Positions 41,294 to 52,390 of a stretch of DNA of 64,000 nt are shown here, in pieces. The notes under the pieces are model-generated. The model was not told the origin of the DNA, ran no database searches, and was given only the letters and a program-made list of their open reading frames with translations. The position numbers were made by a program, and so were the translations under genes. Source of the stretch: Dermanyssus gallinae. Its lineage: Eukaryota > Arthropoda > Arachnida > Mesostigmata > Dermanyssidae. The number at the start of each line of letters is the position of its first letter. The stretch's first letter is position 1. Location of the stretch: positions 350,001 to 414,000 of the forward strand of contig QVRM01002755.1 in NCBI GenBank assembly GCA_003439945.1, written 5' to 3'.

Positions 41294-42603
41294 CAAACAA
41301 CCAACCACATAGCATCTATATTCGAATAAACAAAGGATATGCAAGCAACAACGGCAGTAGAATGATGACAACATGCAACGATTCAGAGGCGCAAAATAAC
41401 GACGAGCCCGAACGGGCACACTCTCTGGCTCGGCGGTTTCTGGACGACCTTGGAAAAAGGAAGAACGCGACGGCGGCGACGCAAACGTTCGTTGGATGCA
41501 AATGTTTCTAACGCTGTGCTTTACGAGTAAATAGCTTGAGGCGTGCGTATGTGTTGTGATTAATCACGGAGGTCGAGTGCCATTACTACGTATTGTTATT
41601 GTAATGATGTGTTGCCACGTAGCTGGCATATTGCTGCGCGGTCTGAGTAGGGCAAAATAAGTCTCTGACGTCTATGAAAAGGAGTCTATGACGGTGTTGA
41701 TGGTGATGTATTGTGACTATGGACGATGTCCTGGATGGCGATGTAGTACTTACTACTTCTGCGTAGTGCAGAATTGGACTGTTTCTACACGATCTAGAGG
41801 GTGGAGAGCGTTCCTACACTCTAGTGCCATTAGAACGTCGGTGGCCAGCGCTGCCTCCGCGATCGACTCCGATTTGCTTCTGAACGGGGACGTAAGAAGA
41901 AAGTGGGAAATATTTGTGAATACAGAATTAAGCCCAGATAGACTACACGGTGTGTGGCAATATCGCGTAGAATAGCCTTCAATATACTGAACGAACAAAG
42001 CGTCGGGCATCATACCGTGCCATGATGGACCGTCATTTCGTAAAACTTTCTTATTTATTGCTGCCGTTAACATAGCCAAAAGTGTATACGCAACCAGAAC
42101 AAGCTTTCTACGCACGTTCACGTACGATCTTGTGTACCTAGTCCTCACCCTAAGTGAAAGCGAGAGAGCTGCAAGAGATATCAGAGCAATAAAATGCCCA
42201 TACCCCTACGACCGAACATGTTTTTGTTGATGTCTCGTTGGACAACAGCAACGATAACAACAACAACAACCACAACAACAACAGCAACAAACAAGGGACG
42301 CCAGCACCATCTGCGGGCCGGGCGTAGATGATCAATTATTAGCCCCTTGCTGTACCACGAAACAAAAGACTAGAGCATTTCGCGTTTTTTTTTTCATGTT
42401 TAGTTTGTCCTGCCCGGCGATGGCCGAAGAACCGCCGACGGCACCCGGTCGTTCTACCGTCCTCTGCGTCTGTTGCAGCTTTCAGGCACCAACGCAAAAA
42501 TTGTAGGTGTATTGTTATCGACACGGGGTGAGCCGATACGTCAAACAGCATCAACGGAGCGAAGCAAGCCAAAGCTGCTCGCGACATTGAGCTTTGTTTG
42601 GTT

Positions 42604-42635
<32 letters not shown>

Positions 42636-43539
42636 TTGCCCAGGTTGCCAAAACAAATGAAATGAGTTTGATACCATTGTGCTAAGGAGCTTAGCCAGCG
42701 CTGTTGATTTGCGAACGTACAACAGTATCTGCGTACCATCCATGTACCCGTTTACGTCTGACCAAATGTAAAGCTCGTTAATTCGTGATGGGTGTAACAT
42801 TTTACATAACGACGTGCAAGTTCAAGGTCGGTTCAAGTCCCCAACAACAACGGCAACAATGTTCTAGTAGTTAGTTGCACCTGCGAGACCGCCATCCTCC
42901 GTTCCCCACCATCAAAAAGAAAACGATCAAAACACTGTTCGAGTACTATGAGACAGCGCGAGCAATAGAAATAGAGAGAACATACCTAACCGTTCGAATC
43001 AGCGGAACCAATCCGCAGCGATTGGCCGCCCTCCTCACCGCGCCTGGCCACTGACGCACCGAGAAAACATCATCTGCATCATAATGCCAGAAATGATTGC
43101 GCTTTTCTCTACATAAGCTGATGCTACATCAAGCAAAAGAGAAGATTGCATCAACAATTACTCTACTACTAGCGACATTGTTACGTACGTTCCGATCATA
43201 AATCAATCGACTGTTCAGTGAACAACACCCTTGTGACACCCTTGGAACTCTGGTCAGTCCAGGTGGAAATGAATCGTACACCACCCAACTCATTGTTCGC
43301 CACGATGATGTAATAGAGCCTTCCGATCGATATCTTACTTGAATGTTCTTGCTTCGTTTCGATTCGTCGGGGATGAACGGCGCTGCCGTTTGACGCACAG
43401 TAGTAGATCCGACATGTTGTGCTCAGAGGCTTCGCACGAAACCACGTTGTACTTGCTATGCCCGCAGATTACCCTGCAGTCAGCTCAATCATTGGGTCCT
43501 CGTGCGACTACTCAAGGGCCTACCCACTACCTACGACAA
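41294..43539. other. No gene recognised; short CAA/TTG tracts
   Basis: Imperfect CAA repeats at about 42245-42295 and TTG/TGC repeats at about 42600-42640 generate poly-Gln, poly-Thr and poly-Leu frames. Frames of 131 codons (41753-42148, minus) and 153 codons (42339-42800, minus) show no domains. Nothing else can be supported. Confidence 0.35.
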
Positions 43540-43711
43540 CTTTTTCGGACTGACCTTCAGCCAACATTTAACGTCCACGGGACTGCTTTCGCATTGCTTT
43601 GTGACACGGACCCCATAAATACAAATGTGAAACAGTGGGGCTCGAACCCGTGCATCTATGTGTCTCCTCCGGTCGCGAGGCACACGCGATTGTACCACGT
43701 TACCGGGCCTC
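43540..43711 (-). repeat. tRNA-derived SINE family 1, minus-strand copy
   Basis: Reverse complement of the 40.4-kb SINE: head AGGCCCGGTAACGTGGTACA, B box GGTTCGAGCCC, body ATTTATGGGGTCCG, CGTGGACGTTAAATG and GGCTGAAGGTCAGTCCG. The head abuts a (TA)n array, which hides any target duplication. Confidence 0.9.
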
Positions 43712-43712
43712 A

Positions 43713-43713
43713 C

Positions 43714-43776
<63 letters not shown>

Positions 43777-43799
43777 CTATGCACTCATAGAGTTGGATA

Positions 43800-43852
<53 letters not shown>
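43713..43852. repeat. Two (TA)n arrays
   Basis: TA repeats at about 43713-43771 and 43797-43852 separated by a short unique segment. Confidence 0.95.
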
Positions 43853-43855
<3 letters not shown>

Positions 43856-45346
43856 TTGTCATACGAGAAAATAGGCTATTTCAAATAAACAAAACAGAAA
43901 AAGAAAAACATTTCCTCCCGTCTCATGGAATGCCGAGCTTGCACAGTAAATATACCGCTGCGTGAAGTTGTTTTTTTGTTGGTGCACTTTACTGTCAAAA
44001 GCTTCATCTCGAGCAGTCTCTGGTAACAATTCAAAAGTAAGCTAAATGCGACCAGCTCTTTCACTAAATACGAGACTAAAGTACATTGAAACAGGCGTTC
44101 CCGTTTGGGTTGGAAACCAGCCAACATCTATTGATGGAATGCAGAGGAGCATAGGAGCCGAAGAACCGGCTCGAAAATTAGAAGGACGAGCGTAGAAGAC
44201 GCTAATCAATCGTTTCGCAAACACAAATCAACATGTCACTCAATTACCTTGTTAGTATGAAGAAAATAAATTTAAAGTAATATCGTTTCCGAAACTATAC
44301 AAGCGCACCGCAAGGTGATTTGAAATAATTTGTAACGGATTTGAAATATGAGACTAACTTTTACAGAGGAGCCGCAGAAGGAAAGATCCAGCTAACCGGC
44401 ATAATGTGTCAGCGATAGTCCGCTGAGCAGAAAAATGCAGAATTTGGAGAAGGTGAGCGGAGGAGCGCATTGCCCATTTCGACATGCATACGTGAATCAT
44501 ACTCACTTTCTATCTAATACAATTGTATTTCGTTCACGTTTAGGTGCTATAAAAAGAAAATGTTTAAATAAAGTTTACATATACTCCTTTGAATATTTAT
44601 GTATAAATATTCACGTTTACACACACATAGCTATGATGAATAAACCACAATGAACAAATTTTGTACAGAGAAAATGCTGTCCATACTCTGCTAAACCTAC
44701 TGTAAACGGCAAGAACAACACTCGATTCACCCACATGCAAGACTGTTGAAAGCCAGTTATATTTATATGTAAATTTCAATTCACCTCAACGTGTGCACTT
44801 ATTCGACACATTTACACACGGTTACATTCACATACACTTTAAAGCTCCACGTATTCCACGGTCCACTATCAAATTGCTATAACGCTACCTAATATTGTTT
44901 ACAGAAGACATTCTTAAGGATGTAACTCAGTGGCACAGAAGGTGAAGCTGCTTATTTGTGACCGAAATAATTAGTATATTAATTTGGAACTTAATCCGGA
45001 AGTTACAAAAGGTGCATTACATATCCAGCCAAGTAGAAGCCACTATTCCTACTGTGTGCGCACGAAGTGTGAGCTTGTAATAGTCTTAAAATATTTATAA
45101 AATATCTTGAACACTCTAGTTTTACTGTTTTTTTTTAAATACTTTAAAAATCTGAAACTACTCTGCAAACACCCTCTCTATATATACCGCATGAAATTTC
45201 TTGCTGAAACAATAGGGCAATGTTTGAACAAAAAAGGCGATTTTTGTTAAAACAGATGAGTTTCAAAGCAGTGAACGTAGGTAGTAATACCGGATCTCAA
45301 TAATGGACCAATTAGATAACGTTTTCAAAATATTATTGACTAATAA

Positions 45347-45391
<45 letters not shown>

Positions 45392-45415
45392 AATAGTATC
45401 AGAACATCAGTATTC
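43853..45415. other. No gene recognised
   Basis: AT-rich sequence with short frames and a (TA)n tract at about 45352-45387. No feature can be supported. Confidence 0.4.
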
Positions 45416-45520
45416 TTACGGGATCTCAGGGAACCCCTCGGCGGAGAGAAGGGAACCTTCGACTGATGCCTCGTTTCCCTGCGGAAGCTCGCGCTGCAGT
45501 AGGCACTCTCCAGAATGAGG
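45416..45520 (-). pseudogene. 3'-terminal scrap of the RT/restriction-like-endonuclease retroelement
   Basis: The minus-strand frame reads GECLLQRELPQGNEASVEGS and ends in a stop at 45416-45418. It aligns with the C-terminal end of the copy at 57.0 kb (GEYLLQRLSLDVQRGNAASV). This is a 5'-truncated insertion of about 100 bases, the smallest of five copies here. Confidence 0.6.
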
Positions 45521-45570
45521 ATCATTTGTGACTGCGTTTAGTCTTTTTCCAAGCTCCTTGAAATGTTTTG

Positions 45571-45573
<3 letters not shown>

Positions 45574-45625
<52 letters not shown>
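45574..45625. repeat. (TA)n microsatellite
   Basis: Pure TA repeat of about 50 bases. Confidence 0.95.
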
Positions 45626-45628
<3 letters not shown>

Positions 45629-46075
45629 TTGGTTAATCGAATAAACGTGATTGGAGGGAACCAACGTTTCTAGTAGCTATTACGTAGTTATGTCAAATAC
45701 TCTCCTTGACCGTACTTATGTACTATATGAAATATGCCATTTAATGAAAATACAATAAATTAATATGCCCCGCCATGGTTTAAGGGCTCCATACATGGTA
45801 TGGGATGCCACGGTATCATGTACAGTGGCTCCGTCATACTTGATGCACAGCGCCATCAGGTAGGTCAGGGTGGGTTACTGAACATGCTGAGATCGCAAAA
45901 AACACTAATACTCTGACTTGCAATCAGTAAAAGTACAAGTATTTTCCTCAAAGATCTAGATGTTCAAATTAGTGCTAACACGGGTGACCAGGCGGGTATA
46001 AGTTTGGGTCCCACAATTGTAGGGAAATTAAAATAATTATTTATTATTATTATTATTACAATATTTAATATATTT
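45626..46075. other. No gene recognised
   Basis: Unique sequence that ends in an ATT-rich run at about 46035-46060, which could be the tail of an unrecognised retroelement. Nothing firmer. Confidence 0.3.
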
Positions 46076-46222
<147 letters not shown>

Positions 46223-46231
46223 AAGGTTTAG

Positions 46232-46303
46232 CAAGGTAAATGCCGGAGTAGATAAAAATTTGCCATGACATGAAAAAACCGTACACGGGCATTAGCCTGA
46301 CGG
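46232..46303 (+). repeat. SINE family 2, 3' fragment
   Basis: CAAGGTAAATGCCGGAGTAG, CCGTACACGGGCATTAGCCT and the text between match, with about 80-85% identity by eye, the 3' half of the element at 52.2 kb. The tRNA-like head is missing. The fragment begins beside the TA-cored inverted repeat. Confidence 0.8.
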
Positions 46304-46432
46304 AAAATCTAATAAAAAAAAGACCAGCGTCCCTCGAAGGTATTGGGTAGTTATCTCAAATTCTTTCTTCTTTTGTCGTACTTATTTGATACATTTAACC
46401 TGTTTTTTTTTGCACTAAAATTATTACACGAA

Positions 46433-46433
<1 letters not shown>

Positions 46434-46482
<49 letters not shown>
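46434..46482. repeat. (AAT)n microsatellite
   Basis: Pure AAT repeat of about 48 bases. Confidence 0.95.
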
Positions 46483-46484
<2 letters not shown>

Positions 46485-47229
46485 CAAACTGCGGTGAGCA
46501 ACTATGCCGACAAAAGGTGTTTGTGTTGTTGATGTTCACCCACCGTGCTGCCCTTTCTCATCAGCTGGGCGGTGATCAGATGGCGGCAGCGGTGGCGCTG
46601 CGATCGCACGCGCTGCGCGGTTGAACGCGGTGGTTTGTTTCGGAACACCGCCTCTGTGAGCTACGAAGGTGCGCTGCTTCGAAATGCATCAGCTGTAAGC
46701 TGGTTACCGCTGCAAGAAATAGTACTTTGCGTGCTTGCTTTTACGTTGTTTTCTTGTGGTGGCACGTAACTATCTCCAAGGTGCGCACCTTACACATACA
46801 CGAATATATATATATATACGTGGCGCATGTGGGTGTTCTCAATCTTCGATTCTAAGGCTTCCGTAATATACAAAACGACATAAATCTGCTCATATTAAAG
46901 TAGGTTAACTGACTCCCTTGGTCATTCTTGAAATTGATTCGAGTGTAGTGCTAACCTTGTTGGTGGCAGTCCGTACTAGTATACACAGTGTGTGTTCCAA
47001 TCCAAGCAAAACCTTAAGTGTGTCTACATTCATGTAGGTAAGGGAAGTGTCAGTAAACTAGCTCTGAACCTGACACAACAGAAACAGCATTCGACGTAAC
47101 CACCTCAATGTTTTTCGCTTCCTCTCTCTATCTATATATCTTTCTATCTATCTATCTATCTATCTGCTAGCTGAGATCTCCAATCATCTGAGGTTCTGGC
47201 GACAGCATCTGTTACGCTCTCTGCAGTCT
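46483..47229. other. No gene recognised
   Basis: A moderately GC-rich segment (about 46500-46770) with short frames, then unique sequence and a CTAT repeat at about 47126-47164. It may include the promoter of the ORF at 47432, but no element is identifiable. Confidence 0.3.
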
Positions 47230-47291
47230 AGCCTGCCGCTGGAATACCCCACCCATCACCCACCGGGGGTGAGGTATTCTAGCGGCAGGCT
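47230..47291. repeat. 62-nt GC-rich hairpin
   Basis: AGCCTGCCGCTGGAATACC pairs with GGTATTCTAGCGGCAGGCT (one G-T or mismatch), extended by CCACCC/GGGGGTG, with a loop of about 9 bases. It lies 140 bases upstream of the flavodoxin-like ORF. It may be a structured RNA element in a leader, a miRNA-like hairpin or a small foldback. Confidence 0.75.
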
Positions 47292-47431
47292 ATGCCACAA
47301 CCAGCGTCTGTTCGTACTAAATCGTGGTAATATTATTTACTACAGGAAGGTGGCAGTGGTGTGCACGCAAATTCTGCCCCACTTTCCCCCCTGTTCAACC
47401 CTGAGGCGGCCGAACGTGCGACACGCGCGTC

Positions 47432-48790
47432 ATGATGCCTGATGCGCTGCTGCATTCATCACCAGCGACGGCGTCGTCCGGCGTCGTGGATGATGCATGG
47501 CAATTCGGTCTCGGTGTGTCGTGTGCGGTCATCTGTAGTCTAGTCATCGGCTCGGTGGTGTTCATCTGCATCGCGGTCATGGTACGCAGGACATCGCAGG
47601 TGAAGGCGGCCGCCTCATCTTCAGCCGCGCCGGCCAACACCTTCTCTTCCTTCTTCTCCGTCCTGCGACCGCCTGGTAATGGTGGCGGTAATGGTGGTGG
47701 TGGTGGTGGCGGCGGCGGCAGTACGCCCCGCTCATTCATAATCGCAGCCGGCCACGATACGCTATGCAGTGGTCTGGCCCAGCGTCTGTTGCGCGCCGAC
47801 GCCAGCGAGCGTGGACAGCGTTGGCGGCTTCTCGACAGCTCTATCGACGGCTGTCCGACGCCGGTATTATCTTCGCCCTCGGTCGAGAACGAAGGCTTCG
47901 GTGGCAGCGGCTGCGGCGACAATGACGACCCGAAACATCAAGACGAAGAAGAACACCTCTCTCGATATGGCGACTATGGCGAACATGTTGTTGCTTGGGC
48001 CGTTCAAAGCGACAGCGTGTTGCTGTTCATCCTCGGACGACCCACGGACGTGTCGGCTCAGGTCAACGACGTCATCTGCTACCTAAAGTCACAGGCGGCC
48101 GGCGTCGCTGGTCGGCGACAACTTGCCGCTGCTGCTGCTGCGTCTGCCTCTGACGGTACAGCAATACGAAGTACAGCAACGCATAGCCAGCGAGGCCGTG
48201 ACAGCGTGACCGGGGGTCCCGGCAACAACAGTCTAGAAAACAGCGCCAGCAGCAACAACAACAACAGCGGCAACAACAATCTAGAAAACAGCGCCAGCAG
48301 CAACAACAACAGCGGCAACAACAGCAACAGCAGCAACAACAACATCAACAACGGCAACAACAACGGCAACAACAACGGCAGCAGCAGCAGCAGTCAAACG
48401 CTTCAAACTCCCCTTTGCGCCCCTCACGACGATGACGCGGGTTGGCGCTATTCGTCGTTGAAGTGCGCAGTGTTCGGCGTCGGCGATACGGCGTCCTGTC
48501 GCCACGACTTTGGCCGATTGGCAATGTCCGTTGATCTGAGCCTGCGACAGCTCGGAGTCGTCCGTGTTCTACCGATGCGGCTCTACGATTCGGCCACTGC
48601 GCCGGTGTCCGTCGAAGAGGAATTTCGCCAGTGGATCGATTCTCTCGTTCCCGGTGTTCTGCCGCGTCAAAGCGAAACTATGACGGCGACGACGACGACG
48701 GCGATGACGACGACGACGACCGCCGCCGACGAAGAAGCTGTCAGACAGCGCTCGTCGCACGCAAGCGTCTCACTAACTGGCGGCTCATAA
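47432..48790 (+). CDS. Membrane-anchored flavodoxin-like protein, possibly TYW1-related
   Basis: A 452-codon GC-rich frame from ATG 47432. Residues about 24-50 form one membrane helix (FGLGVSCAVICSLVIGSVVF continuing into Val/Ile), followed by Arg-Arg and an Ala/Ser then poly-Gly linker (about 85-97). From about residue 99 a flavodoxin-like pattern appears: strand SFIIAAGHDT; VLLFILGRPTD (about 196); AVFGVGDTASCRHDFGRLA (about 345); LGVVRVLP; and EEEFRQWIDSLVPGVL (about 395). The last three match the order in diflavin reductases and in TYW1 (VFGLGNSAY..HF..LGA..V..EADFRAW), and TYW1 also has an N-terminal membrane helix. Oddities: the FMN phosphate loop (usually S/T-x-T-G-T) is degraded to GHDTLCSG. 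An Asn/Ser/Gly-repeat insert of about 60 residues splits the domain. No radical-SAM or reductase domain follows in this frame before the stop. It may be one exon, a stand-alone or retired flavoprotein, or a pseudogene. Confidence 0.6.
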   Translation: MMPDALLHSSPATASSGVVDDAWQFGLGVSCAVICSLVIGSVVFICIAVMVRRTSQVKAAASSSAAPANTFSSFFSVLRPPGNGGGNGGGGGGGGGSTPRSFIIAAGHDTLCSGLAQRLLRADASERGQRWRLLDSSIDGCPTPVLSSPSVENEGFGGSGCGDNDDPKHQDEEEHLSRYGDYGEHVVAWAVQSDSVLLFILGRPTDVSAQVNDVICYLKSQAAGVAGRRQLAAAAAASASDGTAIRSTATHSQRGRDSVTGGPGNNSLENSASSNNNNSGNNNLENSASSNNNSGNNSNSSNNNINNGNNNGNNNGSSSSSQTLQTPLCAPHDDDAGWRYSSLKCAVFGVGDTASCRHDFGRLAMSVDLSLRQLGVVRVLPMRLYDSATAPVSVEEEFRQWIDSLVPGVLPRQSETMTATTTTAMTTTTTAADEEAVRQRSSHASVSLTGGS

Positions 48791-49171
48791 CAGCTAATTA
48801 ACTAGTTAATTTTATTAACTACCTAACCAACCAACCAACCGACGAACGGATGATAATTACGATGGCGCTGATCTCAGTCGAGCTTGCGATGGCTCGACCT
48901 TCGATTTCTATTACGACAAAGTTGATGCTCCTCTAATCCCTAATGGCCTACCGCAAATAGATAACGTTGTGCCTTCGGTGGTCAGGTTAAAGACGTGATC
49001 CTTCCTGCATTGTTGTGAGCCTGCAAAGTGTGTTGTAAGCTTGTTGTCACATTACTCTCATCTGTTGCTTATACTCTAATTGAACGGATCAACGAATGCT
49101 CTACATAGATATGTAAATACTGTACAGATATAGTTAGATAGCAGAGCTACTCATGGTATCTCCTATATATT

Positions 49172-49229
<58 letters not shown>

Positions 49230-49455
49230 CTGCAAGGCCTAAAAATGCTCGTGATAACTTGGCAATGTTTTATTGTTCAAACAACTTGAGTTCATATTTT
49301 GTAATTTTTTTTCACGTTAACAAAAACTTTGCATTTAAGAATTGCGTTGCGGGTCAGACCTATAATTCATATTTTTGTATACGTGCTTTAGTTGGTTGCG
49401 TATTGCAACCTGAACTACATTGTATCGTCGCAAGACTAGGTCTCTTTCTCACCCC

Positions 49456-49494
<39 letters not shown>

Positions 49495-49513
49495 ATTAAA
49501 AAAGAAAGAGTGA

Positions 49514-49553
<40 letters not shown>

Positions 49554-49998
49554 AAGAAAGAGTGATTAATAAGGGTAAAAAGTTACTTTACGCCTCACAT
49601 ATATATACATATAAGTTTGAATAAATTGGTGGTCATGTTATTTATTAGGTAATATGCAGACTTGTTGAATTTGTTTATTTGGTTATTCGTTTTGGGGTTT
49701 GGTATTAGGCACTTCATATTTTTGTCCATTCTAATATATTCGACGTTTGCCCAAAGTGAAGCACACGGAAAAGGCGCTATTTGGTGCTACACAGGTGTCT
49801 GTCTGGTCGTTCCAGCTTTCCAACTGCAACGTATATATGCTACATATGCTACTGCAATATAGCGATAGTGCAAACAAACTATATTTATTAAAATGGCATT
49901 TAAGTGTTACAGCGAGATGTAATTAATTATCAACACTAGGGCTTGTGGGGAGCGCTACCAGTCGAGCTTATCCTCGAGGCAGCCCCTCATTGTGCCCA
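48791..49998. other. No gene recognised; (TA)n arrays and a 27-bp duplication
   Basis: A (TA)n array lies at about 49174-49226 and a (CT)n/(TA)n compound at about 49455-49493. A duplicated AATTAAAAAAGAAAGAGTGA phrase (about 49493-49520 and 49546-49571) flanks another (TA)n. An AATAAA occurs at about 49619, which could serve the upstream ORF, but this is unproven. Confidence 0.4.
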
Positions 49999-52195
49999 TT
50001 ATTGCTGCCGCATTGCCGCGTTGAACTGCCAGCGATAGTCGCTGAAGTAGAAACTCAAGTGCTCTTTTTCCCCTGTCGCCAGTTCAATTTGTTTGCCAAT
50101 CTTCTGTAAAAGCGACCATGCCTCAGGGCCGGGCCCCCCGAGTGTCTCGAATACTAGCGGCACGAAAACGAACTCGTTGGCGCGCTGGGCATATTTGTTG
50201 GTCTTTAGACGCTCAGCCTTGCGTGCTGCGGAGCCAGCGGAAGATGCACTGGCCTCCAGGTTCGACGGGGCGAGCGTGTCGGTGATAGTCGCATCCCAAA
50301 CAAGCGCCTTTCCCCTTTCAAAGGGGATAAGGGTGAGACCGTCTGGTCTCTTTCCATCGCTTCTCAGGAGGCCGGCGGGCTCTCGGATGCACGGTATTAG
50401 AGCGGATCTGAAAGCCCTGGCTGTAATCTCATTAACCTCGCTATGACGGCTTTGGCGTCCTTCGCTTCTACTGCAGGACAACCCGTGAGTCCCCCAGATG
50501 TCTACCTGTGTTCCACACGGACACCGGTGTTCCTCGGTTAGCCTTGTCCCCAACCTCAAACCAATGCACAGACGAAAGCTTTCGTGATCTAGTAAAGTGC
50601 CTAGGTTTGAGGAGGGGATGGCTTGGAGCCATTTGCTAGCTCCTTTCTGGACGACCGCACGTAGTCGGGCTTTGTCTGCCGTGGTTAGTGCGTCAGAGAG
50701 CAAGCGCTGGTACTTCATGGAGACAATGAGGTCGTCATAGGACCTCTGCAGGTGTTTGTTTGTCTCCGGGAGTAGGCCTGCGAGGTTCTTGAACTTCGTA
50801 TCCGCAACTTCTTTGGTGTCCTGGAAAGCCTGCAGGGCCATGGCTGGGCTGAGGTGTCGAACAGTGCTCTTTGAGGCGTGTAATGATGAAGCGTGGCAGC
50901 TCGCTGCTAGGTCTGCTGTAGAACGAATCCCCAGGCCTCCGAATCTAAGGGGAGAGTAGCTTGAGCCCAGTTGTTGTCGGCCAGAGTAAGATTAAGAAGG
51001 TCACTAAGGCTGATTCTTAGGCTTTCGTCCAGGTCCCGAAGAAGATCTTGGTTTGGTCCGACGTCCGTGCTGCGGAGGATATGGACGATTCTTGCTAAGC
51101 CTAGGGACGATTTCAATAGGTGATACGCGCTGTGGGGACTAAGCAGGTTTAGCCGGGTTAGACGGGAGCGGAGGCTCTCTATCCTACCTGCGAGTTCCGG
51201 ACGAATGGCGGCAGACCCCACTGGGAACCCCAGGAGCGTCATGTCTGCTGCCTCGACGAGTTTGCACCCGGGAAGAAGAGCCTCCAAGGCGGATAGGTTA
51301 GGGTGACCTTTGTAGATGAGCTCGCACTTCTCGGAGTTGAGCTCAAGCCCGCTCTTCAGTCCGAAGTCAGCAACTCTCTTGATGTCTGCTAGTACTACAG
51401 GTCCTTTTCCTCCAATAGTGCCGTCGTCTAGGTACCAGAGGTTTAAGGGAGACTGGATAGAGTCGACCAGTTCCTTAATGGCTAAGCAAAACAGTGGCGG
51501 ACCAAGGGGGTCTCCCTGCTGTACGCCGCCGCATGAGAAAATCGTCTTATCATCAAGTGAAAGCTCCGACCTGGATCTGTAGGCTTGGTCAACCAGGGGG
51601 GCCGCCTCTGGCCAATCGACTAGAGCTGTCTTCAGTACGTGGTCACGACGGATCTGGTTAAAGGCGTTCTTGAAATCGAGTTTGGCGACTACGAAATTGT
51701 TGGGTGCGCTGGCGACGAAAGCTCTTGTAGTGTGGACTGCGGCTTCGATGCCGTTGGGCGTATTGAAGCCAAGCTGGTGAGCTCTAAGCTTCTCGCGCAC
51801 CAAATCTGCTCCTAGTTTCACTGTTATCTTTGCCGCAATTCTGCGGAAAACTGAGGAGATGACGATTGGGCGAAGCGACCCACTCGGTTTTTTTATTGCG
51901 ATGAGGCGTCCCCCAAAAAGAATAGGGCGGATGGCCTCAGGAACCGTGCCACTTCTGATGATGTCCACCACTTACTTTTCCTAGGTCACGCAGTAAACGG
52001 CTGGCAATATTTGCGTTAGTTGTGGCAAGGAGGTCTCTGAGATGGCGCGGCCGCAAGCCGTCCATACCTGCAGTGGACCCTGCCGGAAAGGTCCACACAG
52101 CCTCGCGGAGCAGTTCTGCACTGGTGATAGGTGGATCGGCGTACGGTGGTCTTGGAGGCAGGTCGAGGTCGATAGCGATATATAGTTTTTTCTGT
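49999..52195 (-). pseudogene. Retroelement with RT and C-terminal restriction-like endonuclease, longest copy
   Basis: Read on minus in three successive frames. The first (about 52195-51975) has PPITSAELLREAVWTFPAG and GMDGLRPRHLRDLL. After a frame change the 354-codon frame (51971-50907) holds the RT: KPSGSLRPIVISSVFRRI, motif A VAKLDFKNAFNQ (Asp at about 99), GGVQQGDPLGPPLFCLAI and the catalytic YLDD (180-183). A second frame change near 50945 restores LPLRFGGLGIRS and leads into the 280-codon frame (50841-49999). There CPCG..H-x3-C (C107, C109, H119, C123) precedes RPDGLTLIPFERGKALVWDA, a PD-x15-D restriction-like nuclease signature. RT followed by CCHC and PD..D is the R2/NeSL-type plan. 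Two frame changes make it non-functional. Its upstream end abuts a SINE at 52.2 kb. Confidence 0.8.
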
Positions 52196-52205
52196 AAGTT
52201 TTTTT

Positions 52206-52390
52206 CCGTAAGGCTAATTGCCCGTGTACGGTTTCTTTCACGTCAGGGCTGATTTCTAATCCACTCCGGCATTTACCTTGTCAAAATTGGAAACCATGCA
52301 AATCAATTTAAAAGTGGCCGGCCTGGGTCTCGAACCCAGGCCTTGCGAATGCAAGGCAAATGCTTTGCCACTAAGCATCTAGCTCGGTAA
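52206..52390 (-). repeat. tRNA-derived SINE family 2, full copy
   Basis: On minus the head looks like a tRNA: D-arm ATGCTTAGTGGCAAAGCAT, anticodon-like loop TTGCATT, and T-arm CTGGGTTCGAGACCCAG with a canonical B box GGTTCGAGACC. The acceptor stem does not pair, so it is not a working tRNA gene. The tail continues through CAAGGTAAATGCCGGAGTGG to CCGTACACGGGCAATTAGCC, shared with 46.2 kb. Length is about 185 bases. It lies in the same orientation as, and just upstream of, the retroelement at 50-52.2 kb. Confidence 0.85.

Noticed and set aside
40745..41419. Calling the 224-codon minisatellite frame a gene
   Set aside because: Openness is explained by repeat units that are multiples of three; no promoter, splice signal or homologue is visible.
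42339..42800. 153-codon minus frame with poly-Gln/Thr
   Set aside because: The repeat-derived centre and lack of any motif do not support a protein.
43339..43965. 208-codon plus frame
   Set aside because: It reads through the reverse of a SINE and two (TA)n arrays.
45777..46060. Another retroelement tail ending in ATT repeats
   Set aside because: Only the ATT run suggests it; no second copy or motif was seen.
52316..52387. Functional tRNA gene on minus
   Set aside because: D and T arms form, but the acceptor stem does not pair and the anticodon stem has a mismatch. The 3' continuation recurs at 46.2 kb, so it is a SINE head.
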